From Candidatus Kuenenbacteria bacterium GW2011_GWA2_42_15 (GTDB lineage Bacteria > Patescibacteriota > Patescibacteriia > UBA2196 > GWA2-42-15): a stretch of 11,012 bases of DNA. The DNA is taken from assembly GCA_000998185.1 (NCBI GenBank), contig LCCW01000039.1, positions 8,207 through 19,218 on the forward strand, given 5' to 3'. Within the stretch, counting starts at the first letter, position 1. Each line of letters opens with the position of its first letter. The translations under genes and the position numbers were made by a program. Positions 1-6,715 of this stretch are shown one piece after another. Under the pieces are notes generated by a model, which saw only the letters and a list, made by a program, of their open reading frames with translations, made no database searches and had not been told where the DNA came from.

Positions 1-1
1 G

Positions 2-208
2 CTGAAAGGCATTGGCGCGGCGCTGGATCAGGAGAATCTGACATACGCCAATGAGTGGCTGTTTGACTGGCTGAATTCCGGCTGGCTGGCCGAGGCGGCA
101 ATGCAGGGATTTTTTGAAGCGCCAAAATATGGGACTTTTAATATTGAAAAGGTCATCAACGGGGAGTTGAAAGAAGTCAAAAAACCTGATACGATATTGC
201 AGTACTAG
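2..208 (+). CDS. 3' end of an unrecognised protein gene
   Basis: An open frame enters from the left edge (frame starting at base 2) and ends at TAG 206-208, giving the last 68 residues of a protein. The visible part contains a tryptophan-rich amphipathic stretch (NEWLFDWLNSGWLAEAA), then GFFEAPKYGTF, and ends in a charged tail KKPDTILQY. I do not recognise the family. The steady codon use and absence of stops make a real coding end likely. It is followed at once by an A/C-rich repeat, and the next gene begins about 200 bases later, so it need not share an operon with the HIT gene. No function is proposed. Confidence 0.6.
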   Translation: MKGIGAALDQENLTYANEWLFDWLNSGWLAEAAMQGFFEAPKYGTFNIEKVINGELKEVKKPDTILQY

Positions 209-209
209 G

Positions 210-263
210 ACACAGAAAACACAAGAAACACAGAAAACACAAGAAACACAGAAAGCACAGAAG
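210..263. repeat. A/C-rich 18-nt tandem repeat
   Basis: Two exact copies of the 18-nt unit ACACAGAAAACACAAGAA (210-227 and 228-245) are followed by a diverged third copy (246-263) and further A/C-rich sequence to about 300. Similar low-complexity A/C tracts occur near 2908-2945 and 3030-3050, also at gene ends. No coding or CRISPR character is visible. Confidence 0.75.
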
Positions 264-307
264 CACGAAAACACTAGAACATTAAAACATAAAAACATTA
301 AAGCAAG

Positions 308-371
308 CCCGCCAATTACCCGAATAGATTATTCTCGTGAGTGGAAGGCGGGTCAGCCTGGGGCTGAAAAA
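308..371 (+). repeat. Structured leader element, copy 1
   Basis: First of three copies of an element with fixed layout. CCCGCC (308-313) is followed by 27 variable nt (314-340), GTGGAA (341-346), and GGCGGG (347-352), which pairs with the first arm. The hairpin TCAGCC / TGG / GGCTGA (353-367) and an A run come next. A possible inner hairpin GAATA/TATTC lies in the variable part (322-334). It ends 35 nt before the ATG of the HIT gene. There is no U tract after the hairpin, so it is not a standard intrinsic terminator. It could be a 5'-UTR RNA element or a small dispersed DNA repeat. Confidence 0.75.
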
Positions 372-406
372 CAGTAATCATCAATCTGAAATCATCAATT
401 TAAAAT

Positions 407-799
407 ATGGAATGTGTTTTTTGTAAAATTATTAAGGGCGAGATTCCGGCGGCAAAAATTTACGAGGATGAAAAAATTTTTGCTTTTTTGGACATAAATC
501 CGGTGAACGCCGGACATACATTGGTGGTGCCAAAAGAACATTACCAATGGCTGGATGACACGCCGGATGAGTTGTTGGTTGAAGTTGTTTTGACTGCTAA
601 AAGGTTATTGACAGCCATCAGGGCGGCGATAGCGGCCGATTATGTGGCGGTGAATGTGATCGGCGTGGATGTGCCGCATTTTCATGTGCATCTTATCCCG
701 CGCTACTTTAGCGATAATTTCGTGAATTGGCCGGCCAGAAAATACCGGGAAAAAGAGATGGAGGAGACGGCGGAAAAAATTCAATTATATATAAAATAA
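407..799 (+). CDS. HIT-family (Hint-like) nucleotide-binding protein
   Basis: 130 residues, the usual size of a single-domain histidine-triad protein. The N-terminal CVFCKIIKGEIP block with Cys3/Cys6 is typical of Hint-type members. It is followed by YEDEKIFAFLDINP and GHTLVVPKEHY. The triad is H91-F-H93-V-H95 in PHFHVHLIPR. By analogy with Hint1 the middle histidine (H93) is the nucleophile that attacks the alpha-phosphate of nucleotide substrates. Such cytosolic enzymes hydrolyse nucleoside phosphoramidates or dinucleotides; the substrate here cannot be told from sequence. No clear Shine-Dalgarno precedes ATG 407. The start is supported by the conserved MECVFCKI opening. The htrA-like gene begins 12 nt after the stop, so the two are probably co-transcribed. 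Structured element copy 1 lies just upstream. Confidence 0.93.
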   Translation: MECVFCKIIKGEIPAAKIYEDEKIFAFLDINPVNAGHTLVVPKEHYQWLDDTPDELLVEVVLTAKRLLTAIRAAIAADYVAVNVIGVDVPHFHVHLIPRYFSDNFVNWPARKYREKEMEETAEKIQLYIK

Positions 800-811
800 T
801 CTTTTATCCAT

Positions 812-2203
812 ATGAATAAAAAAGACAAAATTTTCGCTTCCAAGCCAGAGGAGGTTGAGACCTTGAGCGGGGCAAAGGAATCTATCTTGACTAATAAGAA
901 ATTGACCATATTAGTTGTCGTTATTTTGTTGGCTAATTTAGCGCTGTCCGGCGTGGTTGTGGGCGTGGGCATAAATACTTACGGCCAATGGGGACCGTGG
1001 TTTGAAAAAAATATTATGGGGAAAGAGTCTAGCGTTGACGGGAACAATAACGCGGATGATGGCGGCGGTCAAGACAATGGCAGCCAACAAAATTTGAGTG
1101 CGTTGCTTGAAGACAGGAACACGGAAACGCAAGTTATTGACGAACAGGGCCAGGTGGAGAGAGTGGTGGAACGGGCGAATCCGGCCGTGGTCAGCATTAT
1201 TGTCACTAAAGACATACCAAAAATGGAGCAGTATTATGAGAATTATGATCCGTTTGGCAACGATGAATTTTTCAGGCAATTTTTCGGCGACAGTTTTGAT
1301 TTTCAGGTGCCGCAATATCGGCAGAATGGCACGGAAAAGCAGGAGATCGGCGGCGGCAGCGGTTTTATTGTCAGAGCAGACGGCTTAATCGTGACCAATA
1401 AGCATGTGGTGTCTGATGAGAGCGCGGCATACACGGTTTTGACCAATGACGGGCAGAAATACGAGGCGACGGTTTTGGCGCGCGATCCGGTCAATGACAT
1501 TGCTTTATTAAAAATAAATAAAGATGGTTTGCCAGTTGTTAAATTGGGCGATTCTGATAGCCTGAAAGTCGGTCAGACGGTTATTGCCATTGGCAACGCG
1601 CTTGGCGAATATCGGAATACGGTCAGTAAAGGCGTGGTGTCAGGGCTTAAAAGAGACATAACGGCTGGCGGGGCGATTGGCCAGGCTGAACAATTGAGCG
1701 GGGTTATTCAGACGGACGCGGCGATCAATCCGGGCAATTCCGGCGGACCGCTTTTAAATTTAAAAGGCGAAGCCATCGGGGTAAATGTGGCCATTGTCCA
1801 GGGCTCGCAGAATATCGCTTTTTCTTTGCCGATTAATGATGTTAGAAAAGTAATTGACTCAGTGGAAAAGTATGGTAAGATTTTGCGGCCGTGGATCGGC
1901 GTCCGCTATGTGATGGTAAATAAAGAATTAAAAGATAAGAATCAACTGCCGGTTGATTACGGCGTTTTGGTGGTTCGCGGTGAAACCAATACTGATTTGG
2001 CAGTGGTACCCGGTAGCCCGGCTGACAAGGCGGGCATCGTGGAGAACGATATTGTTTTGGAAATTGACGGGAAAAAACTGGAGGGGGATTATACTTTGTC
2101 AAAGGCAATCGCGAACTACAATGTGGGCGATAAATTGAAAGTGAAGATTTATCATAAGGGTGAGGAAAAGACATTGGAGATAACTTTGGAAGAGAGAAAA
2201 TAG
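812..2203 (+). CDS. htrA: HtrA/DegP-like membrane-anchored serine protease with PDZ domain
   Basis: 463 residues. A cytosolic N-terminus of about 30 residues is followed by one membrane segment (about 31-53) and a Gly/Asn/Asp-rich linker (about 70-95). The chymotrypsin-fold protease domain (about 115-355) carries the catalytic triad: H198 in TNKHVVSD, D229 in DPVNDIALLKI and S310 in GNSGGPL. A single PDZ domain follows (about 360-460, GSPADKAGIVENDIVLEIDG). The family (S1C, DegP/DegS/HtrA) degrades or senses misfolded proteins outside the membrane. One anchor plus one PDZ resembles DegS or Gram-positive HtrA. The start at ATG 812 leaves an untruncated anchor. The gene lies 12 nt after the HIT gene and has no strong Shine-Dalgarno. 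All catalytic residues are intact. Confidence 0.96.
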   Translation: MNKKDKIFASKPEEVETLSGAKESILTNKKLTILVVVILLANLALSGVVVGVGINTYGQWGPWFEKNIMGKESSVDGNNNADDGGGQDNGSQQNLSALLEDRNTETQVIDEQGQVERVVERANPAVVSIIVTKDIPKMEQYYENYDPFGNDEFFRQFFGDSFDFQVPQYRQNGTEKQEIGGGSGFIVRADGLIVTNKHVVSDESAAYTVLTNDGQKYEATVLARDPVNDIALLKINKDGLPVVKLGDSDSLKVGQTVIAIGNALGEYRNTVSKGVVSGLKRDITAGGAIGQAEQLSGVIQTDAAINPGNSGGPLLNLKGEAIGVNVAIVQGSQNIAFSLPINDVRKVIDSVEKYGKILRPWIGVRYVMVNKELKDKNQLPVDYGVLVVRGETNTDLAVVPGSPADKAGIVENDIVLEIDGKKLEGDYTLSKAIANYNVGDKLKVKIYHKGEEKTLEITLEERK

Positions 2204-2358
2204 TGATTAGATAAAAGTCTGGAAAATAAGGCCGGGAGCATAACCCGCCTTGTTTTAGTTGATAAATTAGTTATAGGTGTTTTTAGGTGTTTTATTGCCC
2301 GGGATGGTTTTGTTTCTAGAACATGACCGCCGTTCTATTTGTTTGGTGGGATACTTTA

Positions 2359-2380
2359 CTTTTCTTTTAAAAAAGAAAAG
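2359..2380. repeat. 10-bp A/T-rich palindrome
   Basis: CTTTTCTTTT (2359-2368) and AAAAGAAAAG (2371-2380) are perfect inverted arms around AA. In RNA it would form a hairpin of about 9 bp with a 4-nt loop. There is no following U tract, so terminator function is uncertain. Confidence 0.6.
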
Positions 2381-2444
2381 CTAACAAAAGAAAACTACGG
2401 CTCGCTTCGCTTGATTTTCACTTGGGCGCTTCGCGATGCTAGCG

Positions 2445-2463
2445 AAAATTTCTCCGAAATTTT
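2445..2463. repeat. 8-bp hairpin
   Basis: AAAATTTC (2445-2452), loop TCC, GAAATTTT (2456-2463) form a perfect stem. The T run is inside the stem, so this is at best a weak terminator between the protease gene and the 2554 promoter. Confidence 0.5.
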
Positions 2464-2553
2464 AGGATATATAGATATTGGTTTCGCAGCATTTTTAATA
2501 ATAATTGGAATTATGAGATGATAAGATATAAATTAAATAAGTTCGGTTTGGTT

Positions 2554-2581
2554 TTGTCATTCATGGTCTTTGTGATATAAT
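2554..2581 (+). promoter_or_regulatory. Sigma70-type promoter with extended -10
   Basis: TTGTCA (2554-2559), a 16-nt spacer, and a consensus TATAAT (2576-2581) preceded by TGA (2573-2575), which makes an extended -10. Transcription would start near 2588, giving a leader of about 19 nt before ATG 2607 that contains the GGGAG ribosome site. Confidence 0.75.
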
Positions 2582-2606
2582 AATTTGGTAAAAAGGGAGA
2601 GAATTT

Positions 2607-2945
2607 ATGAGATTATCAGTCTTGCAGCGTTATATTTTATTAGAGTGTTTTAATGCTAAAAATGGCAGAATTTTTAGGAATAGCCTGGTTGGTTTTTATG
2701 CCAAGACAAAAAATCCGCCCAAGAGGGAATTGGTGGTTAAAATCATCACTAAAAGCATAGAGCGACTGATCAGGCGCAATTTAGCAGTCGGCTTTGGAGA
2801 GATTACCAGTGAAAAACAATTCATTAAAGAAATCAAAATAACAGTCAAGGGCAGAGCGGCGGCGAAAAAGCTTTTGGGAGAGCAGATGAGGATACCGTTG
2901 GGTACAAAAACACGGAAAACACTAAAACACAAAAAACACAATTAA
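2607..2945 (+). CDS. Small basic protein, possibly winged-helix
   Basis: 112 residues. The start at ATG 2607 has a good ribosome site (GGGAG about 8 nt upstream) and the promoter at 2554-2581. Residues 1-90 (MRLSVLQRYILLE..., KSIERLIRRNLAVGFGE, IKEIKITVKGRAAAKKLL) read like a small winged-helix fold: N-terminal helices, a recognition-helix-like basic segment, and a beta hairpin with a TVKGR turn. That is an inference from pattern, not a firm family match. The last 13 or so residues (KTRKTLKHKKHN) are Lys/Thr/His-rich and are encoded by an A/C-rich repeat resembling 210-300. The original stop may have been lost and the tail appended by repeat sequence. A DNA-binding regulator is plausible but unproven. 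Confidence 0.75.
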   Translation: MRLSVLQRYILLECFNAKNGRIFRNSLVGFYAKTKNPPKRELVVKIITKSIERLIRRNLAVGFGEITSEKQFIKEIKITVKGRAAAKKLLGEQMRIPLGTKTRKTLKHKKHN

Positions 2946-3011
2946 CCTGCCTACCCTGCCTACCCTGCCTACCCTGCCTACCCTGCCTACCCTGCCTACC
3001 GGCAGGCAGGC
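2946..3011. repeat. CCTGCCTAC tandem repeat capped by a GC-rich palindrome
   Basis: Six perfect copies of the 9-mer CCTGCCTAC (2946-2999) begin one base after the stop codon of the preceding gene. They run into the hairpin CCTGCC / TACC / GGCAGG (2991-3006) and GCAGGC. The 22 bases at 2990-3011 recur exactly at 5945-5966. The array has no spacers and is not CRISPR. Read on the minus strand it gives the spurious GRQGRQ peptide. Confidence 0.9.
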
Positions 3012-3126
3012 AAGGAACAAGGAATGGGTTAAAACACAAAGGGCAATTAACAAGAAATCGGGAATCAGGAAAAAATAAAGAAATTGAGAAACTAAGAAGA
3101 TAAAATATTAACTAAAAACGAATTAT

Positions 3127-3726
3127 ATGAATAAAAAATTAATCCAATATTTAAATGATCATAAAATCAAATATGAATTATTGGAACACAAAATGGTTTA
3201 TACCGCTTATGATGTGGCGGCGACGACGCATGTGAAGCTCGGCGATATTGCCAAAAGCCTTTTGGTAAAATTCAACAAACCCTTTGAGAATGGCAAAAAA
3301 CCGTACGCTTTGGTCATAGTGGCGGCTGATAAAAAAATTGATTTCAATAAATTAAAAAAAACAGTCAACGATTGGGCGATAAAGTTGAACAAAGAGTCAA
3401 GGGCGCAAAAACCGATTAAGGGTAAGAAGCAGCTGATTGATATTTATAATAAAATAGCCAAAGTGGCGCTGCCTAAAGAAAATGACATGAAGATAAAGTT
3501 TAATGTGGCGCCGGGAGCGATGGCCGCTTTTGGTTCTTTTTATAAATTGTTGATTTTCGCAGATAAGGCTTTTGCCAAAAAAGAGAAAGCGCTTTTTGCC
3601 GCCGGCAGTTTTACCGAGAGCATCAGGTTGAAGGTGGCTGATTTTATTAAAGTAGAAAAGGCGATGATCGGGTCTTTTGCCATAGCAAAAGAAAAGAAGG
3701 CGAAAAAAGCGAAGCAGACGAAATAA
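3127..3726 (+). CDS. YbaK/ProX-type aminoacyl-tRNA deacylase
   Basis: 199 residues with a YbaK/aminoacyl-tRNA synthetase-associated domain (about 1-178). Family members clear mischarged tRNA (for example Cys-tRNAPro or Ala-tRNAPro) in the cytosol. Visible matches are HKMVYTAYDVAATTHVKLGDIAKSLLVK with the conserved lysine K43, ALVIVAADKKIDFNKLKK, and APGAMAAFGSFYKLLIFAD followed by FAAGSFTESIRLKVADF, corresponding to the family's PG...FG and AGS...I.L blocks. The last 12 residues are a Lys/Ala-rich tail. Middle residues 80-120 are longer than in short bacterial YbaK. No Shine-Dalgarno is seen before ATG 3127; the start fits the domain edge. ScpA starts 29 nt downstream. Substrate specificity cannot be read from the sequence. 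Confidence 0.85.
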   Translation: MNKKLIQYLNDHKIKYELLEHKMVYTAYDVAATTHVKLGDIAKSLLVKFNKPFENGKKPYALVIVAADKKIDFNKLKKTVNDWAIKLNKESRAQKPIKGKKQLIDIYNKIAKVALPKENDMKIKFNVAPGAMAAFGSFYKLLIFADKAFAKKEKALFAAGSFTESIRLKVADFIKVEKAMIGSFAIAKEKKAKKAKQTK

Positions 3727-3755
3727 TTGCCGAGATTAAACAGCAGAAGATATTT

Positions 3756-4457
3756 ATGGAGATAAAGGTGGATAATTTTGAAGGTCCGCTTGATTTGTTG
3801 CTCCGCTTGATTGAGGAAGAAAAATTGGATGTGACTACGGTTTCTTTGCTGCAAGTAGCTGAGCAATATATTGCTTATTTGGATACCATGCCGATAAAAC
3901 AGCCTGATTTGCTGGCTGATTTTTTACTGATTGCCGCCAAGCTTTTGGTGCTGAAGTCAAGAGCCATTTTGCCGGAGTTGTTTATGGAAGACGATGAATC
4001 TTTTTCTGATTTGGAGCAGCAACTGAAAATGTATAAAAAATATTTGGAAGCGAGCAAGGGCATTGAACATTTGGCAGCCCAAAAAAGATATGTTTACGCG
4101 CGGCCTGAATATGCGCGGCCGGTTGGCTTGGAATTTGTAGTGCCAAAATCTCTGAATAAGAGTAAACTGGAACAAGTGCTGGAGGCGATCGTGGGGGAAT
4201 TGGATGCTTTGGCGCGCTTACCAAAGAAATCTTTGGAGAGATTAATTTCTATCAAAGAGAAAATAGAAGAAATTCGTCAAATATTGAAAGAGAAAGGCGT
4301 GGTGCGCTGGCAAGAATTGATTGACAGCGCCAAAAGCAAAACGGAGATTGTGGTGAGTTTTCTTGGACTTCTGGAATTAAACAAGCAGAAGCAGTTGGTG
4401 CTGGAGCAGGAAGAAATTTTTGGAGAGATTATCATTAAAAATATAAATAATTTTTAA
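3756..4457 (+). CDS. scpA: Segregation and condensation protein A
   Basis: 233 residues, normal for ScpA, the kleisin subunit that bridges SMC heads in the bacterial condensin complex. The family signature FEGPLDLLLRLIEEEKLDV lies at residues 8-26. The helical LLIAAKLLVLKSRAILP block is at about 57-73. A charged helical linker follows, and the C-terminal winged-helix (about 195-227, IVVSFLGLLELNKQKQ) contacts the SMC head. AGAAG lies about 6 nt before ATG 3756. scpB follows after only 3 nt, the usual operon pairing. No smc gene is in the window; ScpA needs SMC, so it should lie elsewhere in the genome. Confidence 0.97.
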   Translation: MEIKVDNFEGPLDLLLRLIEEEKLDVTTVSLLQVAEQYIAYLDTMPIKQPDLLADFLLIAAKLLVLKSRAILPELFMEDDESFSDLEQQLKMYKKYLEASKGIEHLAAQKRYVYARPEYARPVGLEFVVPKSLNKSKLEQVLEAIVGELDALARLPKKSLERLISIKEKIEEIRQILKEKGVVRWQELIDSAKSKTEIVVSFLGLLELNKQKQLVLEQEEIFGEIIIKNINNF

Positions 4458-4460
4458 CAT

Positions 4461-4994
4461 ATGCTCGCCGCCAAGGTAGAATCAATTTTATTTGTTTTAA
4501 ATAAGCCCATAGAGATAAAAAAAATTGCGCAATTGTGTGCATGCGGCAAGGATGAGATAGAAGTGGTTTTGGAAACTTTAAAAAATAAGTACAACAACGA
4601 AGAGAGCGGTATTAATGTTTTGACAACCGACCAGGAGGCGCAGTTCGTGAGTAGTCCGAAGAACAGCAAGTTAACGGAGACTTTGGTAAAAGAGGAAATT
4701 GAGGGAGAATTAACACATCCGCAGTTGGAGGCTTTGACGGTGGTGGCCTATCGCGGACCGATAACCAAACTGGATTTGGAGCGAATCCGGGGAGTTAATT
4801 GCAGTTTGATCCTGCGCAACCTGATGATCAAAGGGCTTGTTGAGGCGGAAAACGACAAAGTGACGGAAAACGCAAGATATAGGATCACGCCCAGCTTTAT
4901 GAGACATTTGGGAATTATGGAGGTAAAAGAATTGCCTAACTATAAGGAGCTTTCGCAAGCAGAGTCTCTGGAGGATATTTTAGAAGATAAGTAA
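4461..4994 (+). CDS. scpB: Segregation and condensation protein B
   Basis: 177 residues, the expected size for ScpB, whose dimer binds the central part of ScpA in the SMC-ScpAB complex. The first winged-helix spans about 1-80 (VESILFVLNKPIEIKKIAQL). The second spans about 84-155, with the signature LTHPQLEALTVVAYRGPITK followed by LERIRGVNCSLILRNLMIKG. Its start is 3 nt after the scpA stop, so translation is probably coupled; no separate Shine-Dalgarno is visible. The acidic C-terminus (ESLEDILEDK) is common in the family. The carboxypeptidase gene begins 7 nt later. Confidence 0.96.
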   Translation: MLAAKVESILFVLNKPIEIKKIAQLCACGKDEIEVVLETLKNKYNNEESGINVLTTDQEAQFVSSPKNSKLTETLVKEEIEGELTHPQLEALTVVAYRGPITKLDLERIRGVNCSLILRNLMIKGLVEAENDKVTENARYRITPSFMRHLGIMEVKELPNYKELSQAESLEDILEDK

Positions 4995-5001
4995 ACGAAT
5001 A

Positions 5002-5886
5002 ATGTTTAGTTTTTTGTTTAGCCTGATAATAGCGAGTCAGTTGGTTGCGCCGGTTTCGGAACTGGCGCAAATAGCCATGGAGCATAAAAGCAATTATCCG
5101 GCGAGAAAAATGACCGGCAGTTTTGAGCCGGTGATTGAGGCCAAGAGCGCTTTGGCATTGGACATTGAGTCCGGTAAGATTTTATACCAAAAGGACGGTT
5201 TTAAAAAAAGACCTTTGGCAAGCATAACCAAATTAATGACTGCCTTGGTTTTTTTGGAAAACAATGACCACTGGGACAGGAAAATACGGATTAGCCAAGA
5301 TGACCAAAAAAACGGCGGCAAAGTGGTTTTGTTTCCGGGAGAAGAAATATGGCTCAAGGATTTATTCAGAACGGCCTTGGTCGGTTCGGTCAACAGCGCC
5401 GCTTATGAATTGGCTTCGGCCACGCCTTTAAGTTATGAAGATTTTATAAAGAGAATGAACACCAAGGCGGTGGAGATTGGCATGAAAAACAGCATTTTTT
5501 TGGAGCCGACTGGGATAGACGCGCATAATATGGCAACGGCGATGGACGCGGCCAAGTTGATTGAATATGCTTTGGGCAAGGAAGAGATCAGACTGGCTTT
5601 GACCATGCCAAACTATTCTTTTAGAGCGGCGAGCGGCGAGTCTCATACGCTAAAAAACACCAACAAACTTTTAACCAGTTATTTGAATCTTGTGGGCGGT
5701 AAAACCGGTTACACGGAAGAAGCGGGATTTTGTCTGGCTAATGTGGTTAGCCATCCAAAATTTGGTCAGGAGATAGTGGTGGTGATACTTGGCGCTGAAT
5801 CAGAGGAAGAAAGATTTCAACAGAATAAATTTTTATCGCAGTGGGTGTTTGACAATTGGGAATGGGGGGAGGCGAGAAAACAATAA
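5002..5886 (+). CDS. D-alanyl-D-alanine carboxypeptidase (peptidase S11)
   Basis: 294 residues. A hydrophobic N-terminus (2-18, FSFLFSLIIASQLVAPV) acts as signal peptide or anchor, so the enzyme works outside the membrane trimming the terminal D-Ala of peptidoglycan stem peptides. The three penicillin-binding motifs are present: S74-I-T-K77 (acylating serine and lysine), S129-V-N131, and K234-T-G236 in GGKTGYTEEAGF. The DIESGKILYQKD block and EPTGIDAHN are typical of the DacA/PBP5 group. The protein ends at about residue 294 without the long beta domain and amphipathic anchor of E. coli PBP5, so membrane attachment would rely on the N-terminus. It starts 7 nt after scpB, hence is probably in the same transcript. 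Structured element copy 2 follows. Confidence 0.95.
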   Translation: MFSFLFSLIIASQLVAPVSELAQIAMEHKSNYPARKMTGSFEPVIEAKSALALDIESGKILYQKDGFKKRPLASITKLMTALVFLENNDHWDRKIRISQDDQKNGGKVVLFPGEEIWLKDLFRTALVGSVNSAAYELASATPLSYEDFIKRMNTKAVEIGMKNSIFLEPTGIDAHNMATAMDAAKLIEYALGKEEIRLALTMPNYSFRAASGESHTLKNTNKLLTSYLNLVGGKTGYTEEAGFCLANVVSHPKFGQEIVVVILGAESEEERFQQNKFLSQWVFDNWEWGEARKQ

Positions 5887-5893
5887 GACACAG

Positions 5894-5996
5894 CCCGCCA
5901 AGTACCAAGGTGAATTATTCACATAAGTGGAAGGCGCCTGCCTGCCCTGCCTACCGGCAGGCAGGCGGCAGGCAGGGATCAGCCCAAGGCTGAAAA
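5894..5996 (+). repeat. Structured leader element, copy 2 (interrupted)
   Basis: Same layout as copy 1. CCCGCC (5894-5899), 27 variable nt (5900-5926), GTGGAA (5927-5932) and the first four bases of the complementary arm, GGCG (5933-5936), are present. A 40-nt GC-rich palindrome (5937-5976) then interrupts the arm before GA and the hairpin TCAGCC / CAA / GGCTGA (5979-5993) with trailing A residues. The variable part contains its own 5-bp hairpin GTGAA/TTCAC (5910-5922). It lies between the carboxypeptidase and the tpiA remnant, 51 nt before ATG 6048 (24 nt before ATG 6021). Confidence 0.75.
5937..5976. repeat. 40-nt GC-rich palindromic repeat inserted in element copy 2
   Basis: CCTGCCTGCC (5937-5946) pairs perfectly with GGCAGGCAGG (5967-5976). 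Inside is a second hairpin, CTGCC / TACC / GGCAG (5947-5960). Bases 5945-5966 are identical to 2990-3011, so this is a dispersed family. Its position splits an otherwise conserved arm, which marks it as the younger insertion. Confidence 0.8.
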
Positions 5997-6047
5997 TCAA
6001 AAAATTAAGAAAACAAACTGATGTTATTAAATTTTTCAAAAAATTAT

Positions 6048-6714
6048 ATGACCAGTCAAAATAAAAAATACATAATCGCCAACTGGAAAATGAAACTTGG
6101 CCAGCAGGCGGCGGTGGAATTGTTTTAAAGGAACGGAAATCAAGCTTGGGGTGCAAGATATTTTTTACCACGATTTTGGAGCTTATACCGGTCAGATATC
6201 ACCCTCCGTGGTAAAAGAAATAGGTTGCGAGTATGCGATTATTGGGCATTCGGAGGTGAGAAAACTTGGTGAAACCGATGAGAATGTGAACAGAAAAGTG
6301 GCCGTGGCGCTGAAGCACAACTTGACGCCGATTATTTGCGTAGGCGAGACATTCCAGGAATATGAAGCGAAAAAAACAGAGGTGGTGATTATTAATCAGG
6401 TGGTTAAAGCGTTGGAGGATGTTAAATTAGAGGCGGGGCAAAAAGTGATTATCGCTTACGAACCAGTTTGGGTAATAGGCTCGGGTCAGGCGGTAGATCA
6501 CGGTATTTTCCAACAGATCGTGCAAATCATCGCGCATACGGCGATTGAGATGGGAGAGAAACTATCCAATAAATTTGAAGTTATCTACGGGGGCAGCGTT
6601 GACGAAGACAATATCAAGGATTTTATCGCAGGTAATATTTCCGCTGGCGTGATCGTTGGCAATAACAGTTTAGTAGCGGATAAATTATTAAAAATAATCA
6701 GGAATATCCAATAA
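6048..6714 (+). pseudogene. tpiA: Triosephosphate isomerase gene with internal deletion and frameshift
   Basis: ATG 6048 opens MTSQNKKYIIANWKMKLGQQ, the standard TIM N-terminus with the catalytic lysine (K14 in NWKM). That frame hits TAA at 6126-6128. TIM homology resumes in the +1 frame from about 6127 (GTEIKLGVQDIFYHDFGAYT) and continues to TAA 6712-6714. This part holds the catalytic histidine (IIGHSEVRK), the catalytic glutamate and hinged loop (AYEPVWVIGSG), and the phosphate-binding YGGSV and VIVGNNSL loops. Compared with a usual TIM of about 250 residues, roughly 30-35 residues (end of helix 1, strand 2, helix 2) are missing at the junction, and the deletion is not a multiple of three. 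TIM interconverts dihydroxyacetone phosphate and glyceraldehyde-3-phosphate. As read, no functional enzyme can be made. An assembly error is possible. Confidence 0.88.
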
Positions 6715-6715
6715 T

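Larger units (their letters stand above)
2204..2606. other. 403-nt non-coding stretch with AT hairpins
   Basis: No convincing gene is seen between the protease and the next CDS. The stretch holds two near-identical AGGTGTTTT motifs (about 2275-2295), a perfect 10-bp palindrome at 2359-2380, CGCTTCGC motifs around 2403-2435, an 8-bp hairpin at 2445-2463 and a promoter at 2554-2581. A 60-codon frame (2339-2521) starts only at TTG, lacks a ribosome site and runs through the hairpins, so I do not call it. Confidence 0.6.

Noticed and set aside
308..371. Structured element as an intrinsic terminator
   Set aside because: The hairpin is followed by A residues, not T, and on the minus strand the T run precedes the hairpin, so neither direction fits.
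2339..2521. 60-codon plus-strand frame
   Set aside because: It starts only at TTG, has no ribosome site, runs through palindromic non-coding repeats and shows no recognisable domain.
2946..3011. Short regular repeats that might be a CRISPR array
   Set aside because: The 9-bp units are directly adjacent with no unique spacers, and no cas gene is present.
2845..3039. Minus-strand frame with GRQGRQGRQ repeats
   Set aside because: It is simply the translation of the CCTGCCTAC tandem array and its palindrome, with no gene signals.
6097..6126. TTG start giving an apparently intact 205-residue TIM
   Set aside because: The first ten residues are an out-of-frame reading of the true N-terminus, and the product would lack the catalytic NWK lysine.
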